A stretch of DNA of 64,000 nucleotides from Bradyrhizobium sp. ISRA430 (GCF_029909975.1 NZ_CP094516.1:1054001-1118000), one strand, 5' to 3'. Counted from the stretch's first letter, positions 1-8,562 are shown. Numbers and translations are program-made. Notes: generated by a model from the letters alone, not told the origin.

Positions 1-1359
1 CTGCATCGCGCCCGGCGTCTGCGGCAGCTCGCGGTTGCCGCCGATGAAGGCGCCGGCGAAATCGGTGCCGCCGGAGATGTTCGCCCACCAGATGTCGGCT
101 TGCGCCTTGCTGCCGTTGCGCTTCGACAGCGCCGCGAAGCGCGCGTTGAACCAGGCTTGCGTGTCGGCGCTGAGCGGCGAGCCGGTCGAGCCGAGGCAGC
201 GCAGATGTGAGAGGTCGCCCGCAGCGGCGAGGTCGATCTCGGCCTTGGCGCAGCTTGCGAAGAATGCCGCGCCCGCGCCGAAGAAGGTCGACTTCGAGTC
301 GGCGACGAAGCGCCACAACGTGGTCCAGTCCGGCTTGTCTTTGGGGCCGGCGGGACTGCCGTCGAAGATGCAGCAGGTGGTGCCGCTGAGCAGCCCGCCG
401 ACCTGACTGTTCCACATGATCCAGCCGGTCGAGCTGTACCAGTGATAGCGCTCGCCGAACGAGTTCTCGTGGTAGGAGCAGCCGATGTCGTTGTGCAGGC
501 CGAGCAGCGCCAGCACCACGATGACGATGCCGCCATGGCCGTGCACGATCGGCTTTGGTAGGCCGGTGGTGCCACTGGAGTAGACGATCCAGAGCGGATG
601 GTCGAACGGCAGCCAGACCGGTTCGAACGCGTCGATCGCCGCACCGGTCCTGGCGAGAATGGCCGAGAGGGGAGCGTCGGGGGCCGCTGCTTCCGCGCCG
701 TGCAGGATGACATGTTCGACCGTCGGCAGCGATCGGCGGAGCTCGCCAATGACATCGCTACGGTCGTGCCGCCGGCCTGCATAGGTGACGGCGTCGCAGG
801 CGATCAGCACCTTCGGCTCGATCTGCTTGAAGCGGTCGATGACGACAGGGGCGGCCATGTCGGGCGCGCAGACGCTCCAGACCGCGCCGATGCTGGCGGT
901 GGCCAAAAACGCGATGATGGTCTCGGGGATGTTGGGCAGATAGGCCGCGACGCGGTCGCCAGGCTTGACGCCCATGTCGCGCAGATGCAGCGCGAGCGCG
1001 GCGGCCTTGCGCCTCAGCTCCGGCCAGCTCGTCTCGGTGAGGCGTCCGTCCTCGCCGCTGCTGACGATCGCGGGTAAGCCGGCGGCGTCCGCCGCCACGA
1101 CGTGCCGGAACACCTGGCGCGCGTAGTTGACCTGCGCGCCGGGAAACCAGACCGCGCCGGGCATCTTGCGCTCGGTGATCACGGCCGAAAACGGAGTCGG
1201 CGACTGCAGATCGTAATAGTCCCAGATGCTGCGCCAGAAGCCTTCGAGATCGCGCACGGACCATTGCCGCATCTCCTCATAGCCGGCGAAGGAGAGGCCG
1301 CGCTGTTCAGTGAGCCAGCGGCGGTAGAGGGCGATCTGGGGGACGAAAGCTGCGGTCAT
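1..1359 (-). CDS. Acetoacetate--CoA ligase, C-terminus cut by window edge
   Basis: An ATP-dependent ligase that activates acetoacetate to acetoacetyl-CoA through an acyl-adenylate, used in polyhydroxybutyrate/ketone-body metabolism in the cytoplasm. The visible 453 codons begin MTAAFVPQIALYRRW. They show the adenylate-forming core: a YSSGTTGLPKPIVHG phosphate-binding loop near residue 265, a YHWYSSTGWIMWN segment, and SGGTDF near the left edge. Long acetoacetyl-CoA synthetases are about 650 residues, so roughly 200 C-terminal residues lie outside the window. The order of motifs and the N-terminal ACAS-type cap favour acetoacetate over acetate as substrate; this is a family inference. Confidence 0.88.
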   Translation of the reverse strand, partial: MTAAFVPQIALYRRWLTEQRGLSFAGYEEMRQWSVRDLEGFWRSIWDYYDLQSPTPFSAVITERKMPGAVWFPGAQVNYARQVFRHVVAADAAGLPAIVSSGEDGRLTETSWPELRRKAAALALHLRDMGVKPGDRVAAYLPNIPETIIAFLATASIGAVWSVCAPDMAAPVVIDRFKQIEPKVLIACDAVTYAGRRHDRSDVIGELRRSLPTVEHVILHGAEAAAPDAPLSAILARTGAAIDAFEPVWLPFDHPLWIVYSSGTTGLPKPIVHGHGGIVIVVLALLGLHNDIGCSYHENSFGERYHWYSSTGWIMWNSQVGGLLSGTTCCIFDGSPAGPKDKPDWTTLWRFVADSKSTFFGAGAAFFASCAKAEIDLAAAGDLSHLRCLGSTGSPLSADTQAWFNARFAALSKRNGSKAQADIWWANISGGTDFAGAFIGGNRELPQTPGAMQ

Positions 1360-1516
1360 TGTGTCCAAAACTCGATTGCGGGCAGGGGAGTGTAACTGGT
1401 GTCGCAGCGTTGCAGAAGCCGCAGTTCTCACAGACGACGCTGACCGGCGGCATGGGTCCCTGGCGTTCCGCCAGGACGACGTTGGGGAGGGTCGTACAGC
1501 ACTGCGTCAACAGATG

Positions 1517-1597
1517 CGTCATTGCGAGCGCAGTGAAGCAATCCAGGAACCTTTCCGCGGAGACAGCCTGGATTGCTTCGCTGCGCTCGCAATGACG
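1517..1597. repeat. Dispersed palindromic repeat, CATTGCGAGCG type
   Basis: Two 31-base arms are inverted copies with one mismatch, beginning CGTCATTGCGAGCG and ending with its complement. A close relative lies at 51453-51538. Such elements are common between genes in this group. The stretch 1360-1640 around it holds no convincing gene. Confidence 0.85.
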
Positions 1598-1640
1598 GAG
1601 TGTGGGCCGGTGGTGTTACTCTTTCAACTCGCATCTCGAA

Positions 1641-2228
1641 CGCCAGGCACGAGGCTTTCCGTCGGTGCGCGGCGATCAGGATCGAATTCTCGTTGAACTT
1701 TGGCAGGCGGGCAGCTCGACCCGAAGCGATTTCCGACAGCTTGAGCGCAAGCACTTCGAGTGGATGGCCAGCATGCCACCTACGCTCATGTATAGAGAGC
1801 AGGTGTTCCTATGCCATGCATCACCACGGGACGATGCTGAATTTTGGCTCGACTACATAACCAGTGATGGCGGCGTGCGCGCGAGTCCGATCGAGACTAT
1901 CGAGTCTGCGGCCGAGGGAATAGACGCGCAAGTCATCTTGTGCGGGCACACACACATTCCGCGAGTCGTTCGTCTGAGGAATGGGCGAATGGTGGTAAAT
2001 CCTGGCAGCGTTGGATTGCCCGGTTACGATGGGCGAGTGCCTGTCCCATACGTGGTCGAGGTCGGCACGTCCCACGCGTGCTATGCAATTTTGGACCACA
2101 CACGCGCGGGGTGGTCTGCCACACTCCGGTACGTACCATACGACAACGCGCCCATGGCCGAACTCGCGCGCAGCAAGGGGATGCACACTTGGGCGAGCGC
2201 GATCGCTACTGGTTGGGCCGAACGGTAG
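1641..2228 (+). pseudogene. Metallophosphoesterase, N-terminus missing
   Basis: The reading frame encodes the C-terminal two-thirds of a calcineurin-like phosphoesterase of the YfcE/MJ0936 type. Visible are FPSVRGDQDR (where GNHD or GNHE is expected), VFLCHASP, the metal-binding CGHTHIPR and NPGSVGLP. The first metal-ligand block (DxHG and GDxxxxG) is absent, and the homology starts abruptly just after the palindromic repeat ending at 1597. The degenerate GDQD in place of GNHD adds to the case for a non-functional remnant. A different upstream start cannot rescue the missing part. Function is therefore probably lost. Confidence 0.65.
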
Positions 2229-2357
2229 GTCGGCTCCTTGCCCTTCGCGGCAGATCGCGTCGCACGAGCTTGGTCGCTCGCGGACGTTGCCGCGCGCCAG
2301 AGCGGGATTATAATCTTGCGACATTGGAAGCCGATACAACCTGGAAGGAGGTTGACC

Positions 2358-2663
2358 GTGAACAGCTCCAATCGCTCCGTTCTGATGCTGGTTGTTCTAG
2401 CTGCAGCTCTCGTGCCGGTCAGCAAACGATATGTGGGACCTGCTTATGCCGACGCGACAGCAGACTTGCTCGCGACCCAGATACGCAGCCAGGGTCTTGT
2501 TTGCGACAAGCCTCAGAAAGCGACCCGCGATGCGAAGTTGTCAAAGCGGGACTACGACGTGTGGGTCGTCAAGTGCGAGAACGCCACCTACAGATACGGC
2601 CGATATCCGGACCTTCCCGCAAACATCGAAAAGCTGAGCGACGAGAATGCCGACAAGAAGTAG
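2358..2663 (+). CDS. Small exported protein, unknown function
   Basis: A 101-residue protein starting at GTG behind a strong ribosome site (AAGGAGGTTGACC). Residues 6-30 form a hydrophobic export signal ending near AYA, followed by a mature domain of about 70 residues with two cysteines (GLVCDKP and VKCEN) that could form a disulfide. A longer frame extends upstream but lacks a ribosome site. No family is recognised. The gene lies alone between the phosphoesterase remnant and another small membrane peptide. Confidence 0.6.
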   Translation: MNSSNRSVLMLVVLAAALVPVSKRYVGPAYADATADLLATQIRSQGLVCDKPQKATRDAKLSKRDYDVWVVKCENATYRYGRYPDLPANIEKLSDENADKK

Positions 2664-2876
2664 CCGGCTTGCAACGAACCTCGCACGGTAGCCGGGCACT
2701 CATTCCGAGAGCCGAGTAAATCATCGCCCTGAGTGAGGGTCGGTTAACAGAATAGTTACGACTTCTTGCCAGCCTGTGGCCATTGCAGATCGTCGCAGCA
2801 GCGACTTCTAGAAATATCTAGTCTATCTCAAATCGTACCTGCTCGGTTGGCAGTCTCTTCACTGGGGACGTCTGCT

Positions 2877-3011
2877 ATGTGCAAGGGAATTTTGATTACG
2901 CTTCTCGCGTTGTTCTGTCTGGCGATGTGCGATCTGTACTGGTCAGACGGCCGTTATACCGATGCTGCCATCGTGATGGCGAAACAGATCAAGCGCTCCT
3001 ACGGTGTCTGA
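2877..3011 (+). CDS. 44-residue single-pass membrane peptide
   Basis: The peptide begins MCKGILITLLALFCLAMCD, one hydrophobic helix, then a polar tail (DLYWSDGRYTDAA) ending in a basic KQIKRSYGV. The layout resembles short membrane proteins frequently seen in Bradyrhizobium, but I cannot name a family. The ribosome site is weak, and the call rests on the membrane helix plus balanced composition. Confidence 0.4.
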   Translation: MCKGILITLLALFCLAMCDLYWSDGRYTDAAIVMAKQIKRSYGV

Positions 3012-3066
3012 TTGAGCGGCTTTCCATCTTGAGACGCCGGGCTAGGAGCCAGCAGCCGCAAGCCTC

Positions 3067-3603
3067 CTACTTGCAACCGCGGCAGATCGTAAGCTTGCGT
3101 TTCAACGCCTCATCTTCTTGATCGATCGATTCCTGCGCAGTGATGTTATCTGTCTGCGCATTGGGCTTGGAGGCCTTTGCTGCGCGTGACCTCGTGGGGC
3201 GCGCCGCCTCGGCTGACGTCTCACTGTCGTCGACGGTGCCGACGCTGAAGCCATCGTAGTCGACGGCCGGACCCGGCGACGGCGGAGGCCCGCTGATCAC
3301 CGGTGGTGACGAAACCCTGTCGGATGCCGCCGGCGGGAGGGCCCCGCTCGTCGCCGATGACGGCCCGCCATCGGGCTTTGCCGCGGGCTTGGAATTCTTG
3401 GCGGTCGCTCGTGGCGGCGACGCTTTGGGCGCGGCCATAGGCGGCCAGGGGTTGTTGGTCGCGCCCGAAGGCGCCGCACCCCGTTCAGTCGGCGGCGGAG
3501 CAAGCGAAAGCGGCGGAGGGACCGACGTCTGGCCTCTCGCACTGCCCTGCAGCAGGGCGCCAGCAGACAGGAAGCCAAGGGCAAGGAGCGTCGCGCGTTT
3601 CAT
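3067..3603 (-). CDS. Proline-rich exported protein, unknown function
   Basis: A signal peptide (MKRATLLALGFLSAGALLQG, cleavage near ARGQ) is followed by about 100 low-complexity residues rich in Pro, Ala and Ser, then an acidic stretch around VDYDGFSVGTVDDSET and a basic C-terminus ending CRGCK. The composition fits a periplasmic or cell-wall-spanning linker protein. ATG at 3603 is preferred over 3609 because AAGGA lies six bases upstream of it. No enzymatic domain is visible. The C-terminal CxxC could bind metal or form a disulfide. Confidence 0.6.
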   Translation of the reverse strand: MKRATLLALGFLSAGALLQGSARGQTSVPPPLSLAPPPTERGAAPSGATNNPWPPMAAPKASPPRATAKNSKPAAKPDGGPSSATSGALPPAASDRVSSPPVISGPPPSPGPAVDYDGFSVGTVDDSETSAEAARPTRSRAAKASKPNAQTDNITAQESIDQEDEALKRKLTICRGCK

Positions 3604-3879
3604 CCGCATCCTTCAAACGGTTTTGGTTGAGCAATCGATCGCATGACTCGCCGAGCCACGCTGCGTTGAAAATATCCAGCAATCACATGGCGATCAAAGG
3701 TGACGGAAATGGGGAGCGAGGGGGCGTGAGGCTTCCCCTCTCCATCGTAGTTGCCGGGTCGCACGTTTTGGTGGTCAGGAGAGCAGGCACAAATGAATTG
3801 GGCCATCGCCCGAAGTCCGCTCTGGGCCGAAGGCAAGGGTGGCGAAATTGCGCTGTCGCAAATGAGAATGAGGATCAAC

Positions 3880-4551
3880 TTATTCCCTTTGAAAGAGATG
3901 CTCCGGTTCGAGGGTAGGGCCGACGATTGAACCCTGTCGCCAAGCTCGATACGCGAGCACCGCTGGATGCCCGGGTAGCCGCCACCACGGCAACATCTTT
4001 TCGATGCCCGTTGAGGCGGCTTCGCTTGTTGTTTCCAGTCGTGCCTGCCGAAACGCGAATCCTGGGCCTAGAGTTGCTGCTGCATCGGCAGGATCGACGC
4101 GCAACGCCGAGGTTGGATCACTGACGTCCTTGAAGGTGGCAAGCGCCGGAACATCGTCAGGCGGCAAGACACCTCGTCCCTTCAGTTTGAAATCTTCGGT
4201 CCAGTCGGCTTTCTGGCCTGGCGCCAATGCGTCGCGCGTGAGCCGAAAAAGACGGTATTGATCTGCCCCGAACGGACCAAAACCCAGCAAAGCAACGACG
4301 TTCTTTCCGTGGCCGAGATCTACGAATACCGCGCGACCTTTAAAGTCGCTACGAATTCCTCCTGCCTCTATAGGCCCCCAGTTGCCACTCTCCCACCGAT
4401 GGGTCTCGATAACACTGGAGCCAGATTTGATCCCTTCAGGGGTCTGGATTTCGATCGTGAGCCGGAAGCGCTGCGTGTATGCCGGCTGCACCCACAAATA
4501 CGCGCCGAACGCGAATACTAAAAGGATGGCGACTAAGCCGATCCGCCTCAT
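3880..4551 (-). CDS. Membrane-anchored hypothetical protein (223 aa)
   Basis: An N-terminal hydrophobic anchor (residues 4-22) precedes a domain of about 200 residues that should face the periplasm. It contains QRFRLTIEIQTPEGIKSGSSV, which looks like a beta-rich segment, and blocks such as VVALLGFGPFG and LFRLTRDALAPGQ. I recognise no catalytic motif. It stands alone; the 276 bases up to 3603 and the 250 bases above 4551 hold no clear gene. Intact length and normal codon use support it as real. Confidence 0.65.
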   Translation of the reverse strand: MRRIGLVAILLVFAFGAYLWVQPAYTQRFRLTIEIQTPEGIKSGSSVIETHRWESGNWGPIEAGGIRSDFKGRAVFVDLGHGKNVVALLGFGPFGADQYRLFRLTRDALAPGQKADWTEDFKLKGRGVLPPDDVPALATFKDVSDPTSALRVDPADAAATLGPGFAFRQARLETTSEAASTGIEKMLPWWRLPGHPAVLAYRAWRQGSIVGPTLEPEHLFQRE

Positions 4552-4807
4552 GCCGGCGCCTCTAGTTATCTACCGCTCTCCTTTTGGTTGTATCTGACGT
4601 GCGCGTCAATGAATTTGCTCGCCAAGAATCGACGTCCCATCAATTGCTGAAATTTCCGGTTTGGGGCAGTGGTCGACTTAGACTAAGGCCGGCGCGATGT
4701 CTGCGTTGGGGCCATTAGCGTCTTCGTTCGCAGCGGAACGCGCCACGAGCGGCTAGCACCTAGCAGATCGAGGCGTGCAACTAACGGCGGCGCGCCTTAG
4801 CGTCTGC

Positions 4808-5035
4808 CTACCACTGCACGCCGGCCCAGCGCCGGCCGAACACCGGTGGCTTCGTTTTCACCGCTGCCCAGCCGAAGAAGTGATGATTGCCGGACCAGGT
4901 GTGAATCACGCTGCTGCAGATGCTGCATTTGAAGCTGCCGGAGTGCGGCTCGGTGTGTTCTTCCCTGGTCGCGGTGTAGTTCATGCTGCAACCCGCGCAG
5001 GTGAATTCTTCGATCGTCCAGATGCTGTTGGCCAT
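4808..5035 (-). CDS. Small zinc-ribbon protein
   Basis: This 75-residue cytoplasmic protein has two paired-cysteine knuckles, FTCAGCS at residues 12-18 and FKCSICS at about 37-43, separated by roughly 20 polar residues. That spacing fits a zinc ribbon. The C-terminus is aromatic and basic (HHFFGWAAVKTKPPVFGRRW). The ATG at 5035 is chosen because the upstream extension begins with TTG and lacks a ribosome site. Binding to nucleic acid or protein is possible but not shown. Confidence 0.65.
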   Translation of the reverse strand: MANSIWTIEEFTCAGCSMNYTATREEHTEPHSGSFKCSICSSVIHTWSGNHHFFGWAAVKTKPPVFGRRWAGVQW

Positions 5036-5168
5036 TGCACAGGAGTGTTTTTGGGGACCTGGCGCCAAGCGTAGGCGCGGGCGCTTGCATCGGCGTAAAC
5101 CGGCCCAAGGAAATCCGGTTAATGGGTGTTAGCCAAACCGGTTCCGGATTTGAGGACCGCGATATCGC

Positions 5169-5390
5169 CTATTGCCCGATCCGGTCGCCCCGCATGTCCC
5201 GATCGATCCGCATCGTCACGCGCCTGATGGCGAGCAGCGACAGCCGGCCTTGAACCCGTCCGGTTCTGACTCTCGAGCCGATCGCATAGGCGTAGCGCCA
5301 ATAACCCGGTGCGCCATTTCGCTTCAACGAATAGTGGACACCGCGGTGAACGCCGCTGTGCTCATCAAGTTCTTGCAGTCGGCGGGCCAT
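5169..5390 (-). CDS. Small hypothetical protein (73 aa)
   Basis: The protein reads HRGVHYSLKRNGAPGYWRYAY in its middle, followed by GRVQGRLSLLAIRRVTMRID, a pattern of alternating beta residues and a basic helix. It resembles short uncharacterised rhizobial proteins with a 'YxL...W.Y..G...TG...' core, from memory only. The ribosome site is poor. The overlapping + strand frame here is less protein-like. The 170 bases between its start and the next gene hold nothing I can identify. Confidence 0.5.
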   Translation of the reverse strand: MARRLQELDEHSGVHRGVHYSLKRNGAPGYWRYAYAIGSRVRTGRVQGRLSLLAIRRVTMRIDRDMRGDRIGQ

Positions 5391-5560
5391 GGTCTCGGAA
5401 TGCGCAATCTGCGCGCCGCGTTCCTATTTTGCGCCGCTTCTGCCGTGCCACGGGGGGCGGGGCGGCCCCGGGTCGTCTTGACGCCCGGTTGGATGCTGGC
5501 AATAACCCAAGGCCGCACAAGCGGTGGAGACGCGTTGATGCCGCAAGGAAGGCCGTGCCC

Positions 5561-6661
5561 GTGAAAAGTCTTCGTCAGCTCCTGACCGGAGAAGACATCA
5601 TCCAGCTCGTGATCCGGCTCGGCCTGCTGGCGTTGCTGATCATCTGGACGTTCCTGATCATCCGGCCGTTCGTGCCGATCCTGACCTGGAGCGCCGTGCT
5701 CGCGGTCGCGTTCTATCCGGCGTTCAGCTCGCTGGCCAAGCTGCTCGGCGGCCGTCCGAAGACGGCGGCGGCGATCCTCACCTTGATCACGCTCGGCATC
5801 GTCATCGGCCCCGCGACCTGGCTCGGCCTTAGCGCGGTCGAGGGGGTGAGGGAGCTCGCGCGCCAGCTCGGCACCGGCGACCTCGCGCTGCAGTCGGCGC
5901 CGGAGCAGATCAAGTCCTGGCCGATCATCGGCCCGACACTCTACGAGCTCTGGGACCAGGCCTACAACAACATCCGCGCGGTGCTGCGCGAGGTGGCGCC
6001 TTATCTCCAGCCGCTGGCAGGGCCGCTCCTGTCGCTAGCCGGCGACGCCAGCCTCGGGACGCTCCAGTTCCTTGTCTCGGTGTTCGTGGCCGGCTTTCTG
6101 TTTCCGCACGGCCCGCGACTGGTCGAAGCCGGACGCGGCTTCCTGTTTCGCATCGTGCCAGAGCAGAGCGAGCATTTTCTGGAGCTTGCGGGTGCGACCA
6201 TCCGCGCGGTGGCGCAAGGCGTGATCGGCGTTGCAATCGTGCAGGCGCTGCTCGCCGGCATCGGCTTCAAGCTTGCGAGCGTGCCGAGCGCCGGCCTTCT
6301 CGCCTTTCTCGTGCTCCTGCTCTCGATCGTGCAGATCGGCGCATTCCTCGTGCTGCTGCCCGTCATCATCTGGATCTGGACCGCAAAGGACGTCACCACG
6401 GCGCTCCTGCTCACCGTGTTCCTCGTCCTGGTCGGCTTCATCGACACCATGTTGAAGCCGCTCGTGATGGGGCGCGGCCTCAACACGCCCACGATCGTGA
6501 TCTTCGTCGGCGTGATCGGCGGCACGCTCGCCCACGGCATCGTCGGCCTCTTCATTGGGCCGATTGTCCTGTCGGTCGCCTGGGAGCTCGCGGCCGCGTG
6601 GATCAGGACCGATCGGGCGCAGGCGGGAGCGGCGAGCGAAGGATCAGCCCGCTCTTTGTGA
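5561..6661 (+). CDS. AI-2E family membrane permease
   Basis: A 366-residue inner-membrane protein of the AI-2 exporter/YhhQ-PerM superfamily (PF01594). It has paired N-terminal helices (LGLLALLIIWTFLIIRPFVP), a central soluble segment around residues 110-190, and a cluster of four or five helices in the C-terminal half, including FVGVIGGTLAHGIVGLFIGP, the family's conserved glycine-rich signature. GTG at 5561 is chosen because AAGGAAGG lies nine bases upstream and the resulting length matches the family; the longer upstream frame is arginine-rich shadow. The substrate is unknown. Confidence 0.85.
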   Translation: MKSLRQLLTGEDIIQLVIRLGLLALLIIWTFLIIRPFVPILTWSAVLAVAFYPAFSSLAKLLGGRPKTAAAILTLITLGIVIGPATWLGLSAVEGVRELARQLGTGDLALQSAPEQIKSWPIIGPTLYELWDQAYNNIRAVLREVAPYLQPLAGPLLSLAGDASLGTLQFLVSVFVAGFLFPHGPRLVEAGRGFLFRIVPEQSEHFLELAGATIRAVAQGVIGVAIVQALLAGIGFKLASVPSAGLLAFLVLLLSIVQIGAFLVLLPVIIWIWTAKDVTTALLLTVFLVLVGFIDTMLKPLVMGRGLNTPTIVIFVGVIGGTLAHGIVGLFIGPIVLSVAWELAAAWIRTDRAQAGAASEGSARSL

Positions 6662-6700
6662 GCGGTCGATCGATCTGAGCGACTGACACGCGGGGGCTCG

Positions 6701-6726
6701 AACTTGTCTATTCAAATAGACAAGTT
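6701..6726. promoter_or_regulatory. Perfect 26-bp palindrome, candidate operator
   Basis: Two perfect 12-base arms, AACTTGTCTATT and its complement, flank a 2-base spacer. The site sits 37 bases upstream of the Nudix gene and 39 bases after the permease gene. Symmetry and AT-richness in a GC-rich genome suggest a binding site for a dimeric repressor such as a TetR-type protein. No regulator gene is adjacent. Confidence 0.6.
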
Positions 6727-6763
6727 ACCATTGGCGCGATTCTGGTATTGATTTACGGCAGCA

Positions 6764-7156
6764 ATGGCGAAGTCTTCCAAGCTGGTTGCCGCGAAGCGCG
6801 GCAAGGTTCTTTTGGTCAGACGACGATCGGACGGTTTGTGGATGTTCCCCGGCGGCCGCAGGCGCGCGCGCGAATCCTCGAAGGACTGCCTGCGGCGGGA
6901 GATCAAGGAGGAGTTGCCAAAGCTCAAGCTCGGCAGGATCAGCCTCTGGAAGGAAGTGAAGGCCAGAAACAAGCGCACCGGCCGCAGGATGAGCGATGCG
7001 ATCTTCATCGCCAAGAACGCCAAGGGACGGCTCGCGATCGGCGACAAGAAGGAGATCGATCGCGCCGCCTGGCAGAAGCCGCGCGGCATCCGCCTGACGC
7101 CGACCTCGCGCTACATCCGCGACCGCTTGTTTCCGAGGAAGCGGCGGCGGAGTTAG
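6764..7156 (+). CDS. Nudix hydrolase
   Basis: A 130-residue cytoplasmic hydrolase of nucleoside-diphosphate-linked compounds. The Nudix box is complete, running from GG at residue 30 (FPGGRRRARESSKDCLRREI) through KEEL, matching GX5EX7REUXEEXGU except that the last glycine is replaced. The protein is unusually basic, with Lys/Arg-rich ends (KRGKVLLVRRR and RKRRRS). This could reflect a phosphorylated or polymeric substrate such as diphosphoinositol polyphosphate; that is inference. The palindrome at 6701-6726 probably controls it. Confidence 0.85.
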   Translation: MAKSSKLVAAKRGKVLLVRRRSDGLWMFPGGRRRARESSKDCLRREIKEELPKLKLGRISLWKEVKARNKRTGRRMSDAIFIAKNAKGRLAIGDKKEIDRAAWQKPRGIRLTPTSRYIRDRLFPRKRRRS

Positions 7157-7162
7157 GCCGCG

Positions 7163-7402
7163 CTACGGCTTGGCAGCGAGCGCGTCGAGGCAATGGTTGA
7201 GATAGGCGGTGCGGTCCCTCGGCAGCACCTTTTCCAGATCGGCCTTCAGGGCACACTCGCGTTGCCGTAGCTGCTCGGCTCGGCGCTTTTCGGCGGCCTC
7301 ACGATATTCAGGGGCAACCTTGTTGGGATCGACCAGCGTCTGGGACCGCGCAGGGGCCGCAGCACACAGTGCGATGGCCGCAATGCAAATGACCTGTTTC
7401 AA
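7163..7402 (-). CDS. Small exported hypothetical protein
   Basis: After a signal peptide (LKQVICIAAIALCAAAPARS) the mature protein of about 55 residues is highly charged and probably helical (EYREAAEKRRAEQLRQREC), with two cysteines that could pair. I place the start at TTG 7402 because GGAGG lies five bases upstream; ATG at 7414 has no ribosome site but would also give a signal peptide. It converges with the Nudix gene, ending six bases from it. No family is recognised. Confidence 0.55.
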   Translation of the reverse strand: MKQVICIAAIALCAAAPARSQTLVDPNKVAPEYREAAEKRRAEQLRQRECALKADLEKVLPRDRTAYLNHCLDALAAKP

Positions 7403-7556
7403 ATGAGCCTCCATGAAAGAGGCCATGCTACCTCGCGGCATCCGAACGTTCAAACCGACGATCGGTACGAGCGAGGCGTGTGAACCAGTTCACAAACATT
7501 TACCGCGTTTGCTGCTATGAAGACGTCATTGCTTGACCAGTTCATTTGAACGAAAC

Positions 7557-7588
7557 GCCCCAGCGGTGCTCCAAGCGCTGGGGCTTTT
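7557..7588 (+). terminator. Rho-independent terminator without an upstream + gene
   Basis: GCCCCAGCG and CGCTGGGGC form a 9-bp stem with a 10-base loop followed by TTTT. The flanking genes both lie on the - strand, so the T-run points to a + strand transcript from about 7460-7590, possibly a small RNA. It could also serve the - strand gene ending at 7646. Confidence 0.6.
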
Positions 7589-7645
7589 CGTATTTTGCGA
7601 GCCAGGACGCGGTCGTACCGAATCCGCTGATGTCCGCGTGCCGAG

Positions 7646-8434
7646 CTAGGGCCCGGGCAGGAATGCATTCGTTCTTCCGAGTGCGCGATAGGCTGCAAGG
7701 CCAATCCATTCGCGGCTGGCAATATGGACGAGAAGGACGGAAGAGGCGAAGTTGCCGAAGTCGAGCCATGTGGTGTGCCCACCGGTCAACCAGCCGGTAG
7801 GAACGGGCTCGACCGGAAAGTCTGCCGCGCGGAATAGGCCGACGGCGCGCGGCATGTGGTAGGCCGACGTGACGAGCAGCCAACGGTCACCGGGTTTTGG
7901 CGAGGCCGCAGCCCTTGAAAGGATTGCATTCTCGGCTGTGTTGCGCGAGTCGCCTTCAATTTGAACGCGATCCTTCGAAATGCCCAGTTCACCCAGGATC
8001 TGCAGAGCGTAATCGGCCTTTCGCAGATTCCCGGGGAGGAGGTTGGGATTGCCGCTTGAATAGATGATGCGTGCATTCGGATAGCGCCGCGCAAGCATTG
8101 CACCGGTGATCAGCCGGTCTACTCCGATGTCGGACACCGGTCGTCCATGCGCCGCCGAGATATCGGGCTTGGTGCTTCCACCGAGGATGACGATGCCGGT
8201 CGGAGCGTCCGCCCCCGGGAGCCATGGTGGAAAGCGATCTTCGAGAGGCCTTAGCAAAAGGCTTCCCACCGGAGTGAACCCACACACCGCCAGGGCGACG
8301 GTGCAGCCTATCGCAAGTTTCCGGCCAGCGGCGGCGTATCGCGTCAACATCAGCAAGCAGCCGATCATGCTGCTTGCTGCAAGAAAATTTGGCAAGATGG
8401 CAACTGTGCCCAGGGTCTTGGAAAGCAAGAACAC
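7646..8434 (-). CDS. YdcF/ElyC-family envelope protein (DUF218)
   Basis: A 262-residue inner-membrane protein with two N-terminal helices (residues 8-33 and 39-60) followed by the DUF218 domain, which begins at GIVILGGS near residue 81 and includes YSSGNP, EGDSRNTAENA and VTSAYHMPRA, all family hallmarks. In E. coli the relatives ElyC and SanA act in envelope integrity and peptidoglycan precursor metabolism. The domain would face the periplasm. A 38-residue gene starts 11 bases upstream and probably shares its transcript. Confidence 0.85.
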   Translation of the reverse strand: MFLLSKTLGTVAILPNFLAASSMIGCLLMLTRYAAAGRKLAIGCTVALAVCGFTPVGSLLLRPLEDRFPPWLPGADAPTGIVILGGSTKPDISAAHGRPVSDIGVDRLITGAMLARRYPNARIIYSSGNPNLLPGNLRKADYALQILGELGISKDRVQIEGDSRNTAENAILSRAAASPKPGDRWLLVTSAYHMPRAVGLFRAADFPVEPVPTGWLTGGHTTWLDFGNFASSVLLVHIASREWIGLAAYRALGRTNAFLPGP

Positions 8435-8445
8435 CGCTGTTGCCG

Positions 8446-8562
8446 CTACTTCAGGTCCTTCGGGATTGCGTTGAACTGGTCACCCAGCGCAGCGTTCGCC
8501 TCAAGCACGCACCCGCACGAGATCGCGAGCACGATCACTCCCACCACACCGACCAGTTTCAC
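8446..8562 (-). CDS. 38-residue lipoprotein-like small protein
   Basis: Starting at GTG 8562 behind GGGAGGA (seven bases upstream), the frame reads VKLVGVVGVIVLAISCGCVL and then EANAALGDQFNAIPKDLK. The hydrophobic segment before SCGC resembles a lipobox or a short membrane anchor. The gene ends 11 bases before the YdcF-family start, so the two are probably cotranscribed. It is short enough to be missed by gene finders. No family is recognised. Confidence 0.55.
   Translation of the reverse strand: MKLVGVVGVIVLAISCGCVLEANAALGDQFNAIPKDLK

Noticed and set aside
5172..5564. 130-codon + strand frame upstream of the permease
   Set aside because: The composition is irregular and it overlaps a more protein-like - strand frame; its 3' end covers the permease ribosome site.
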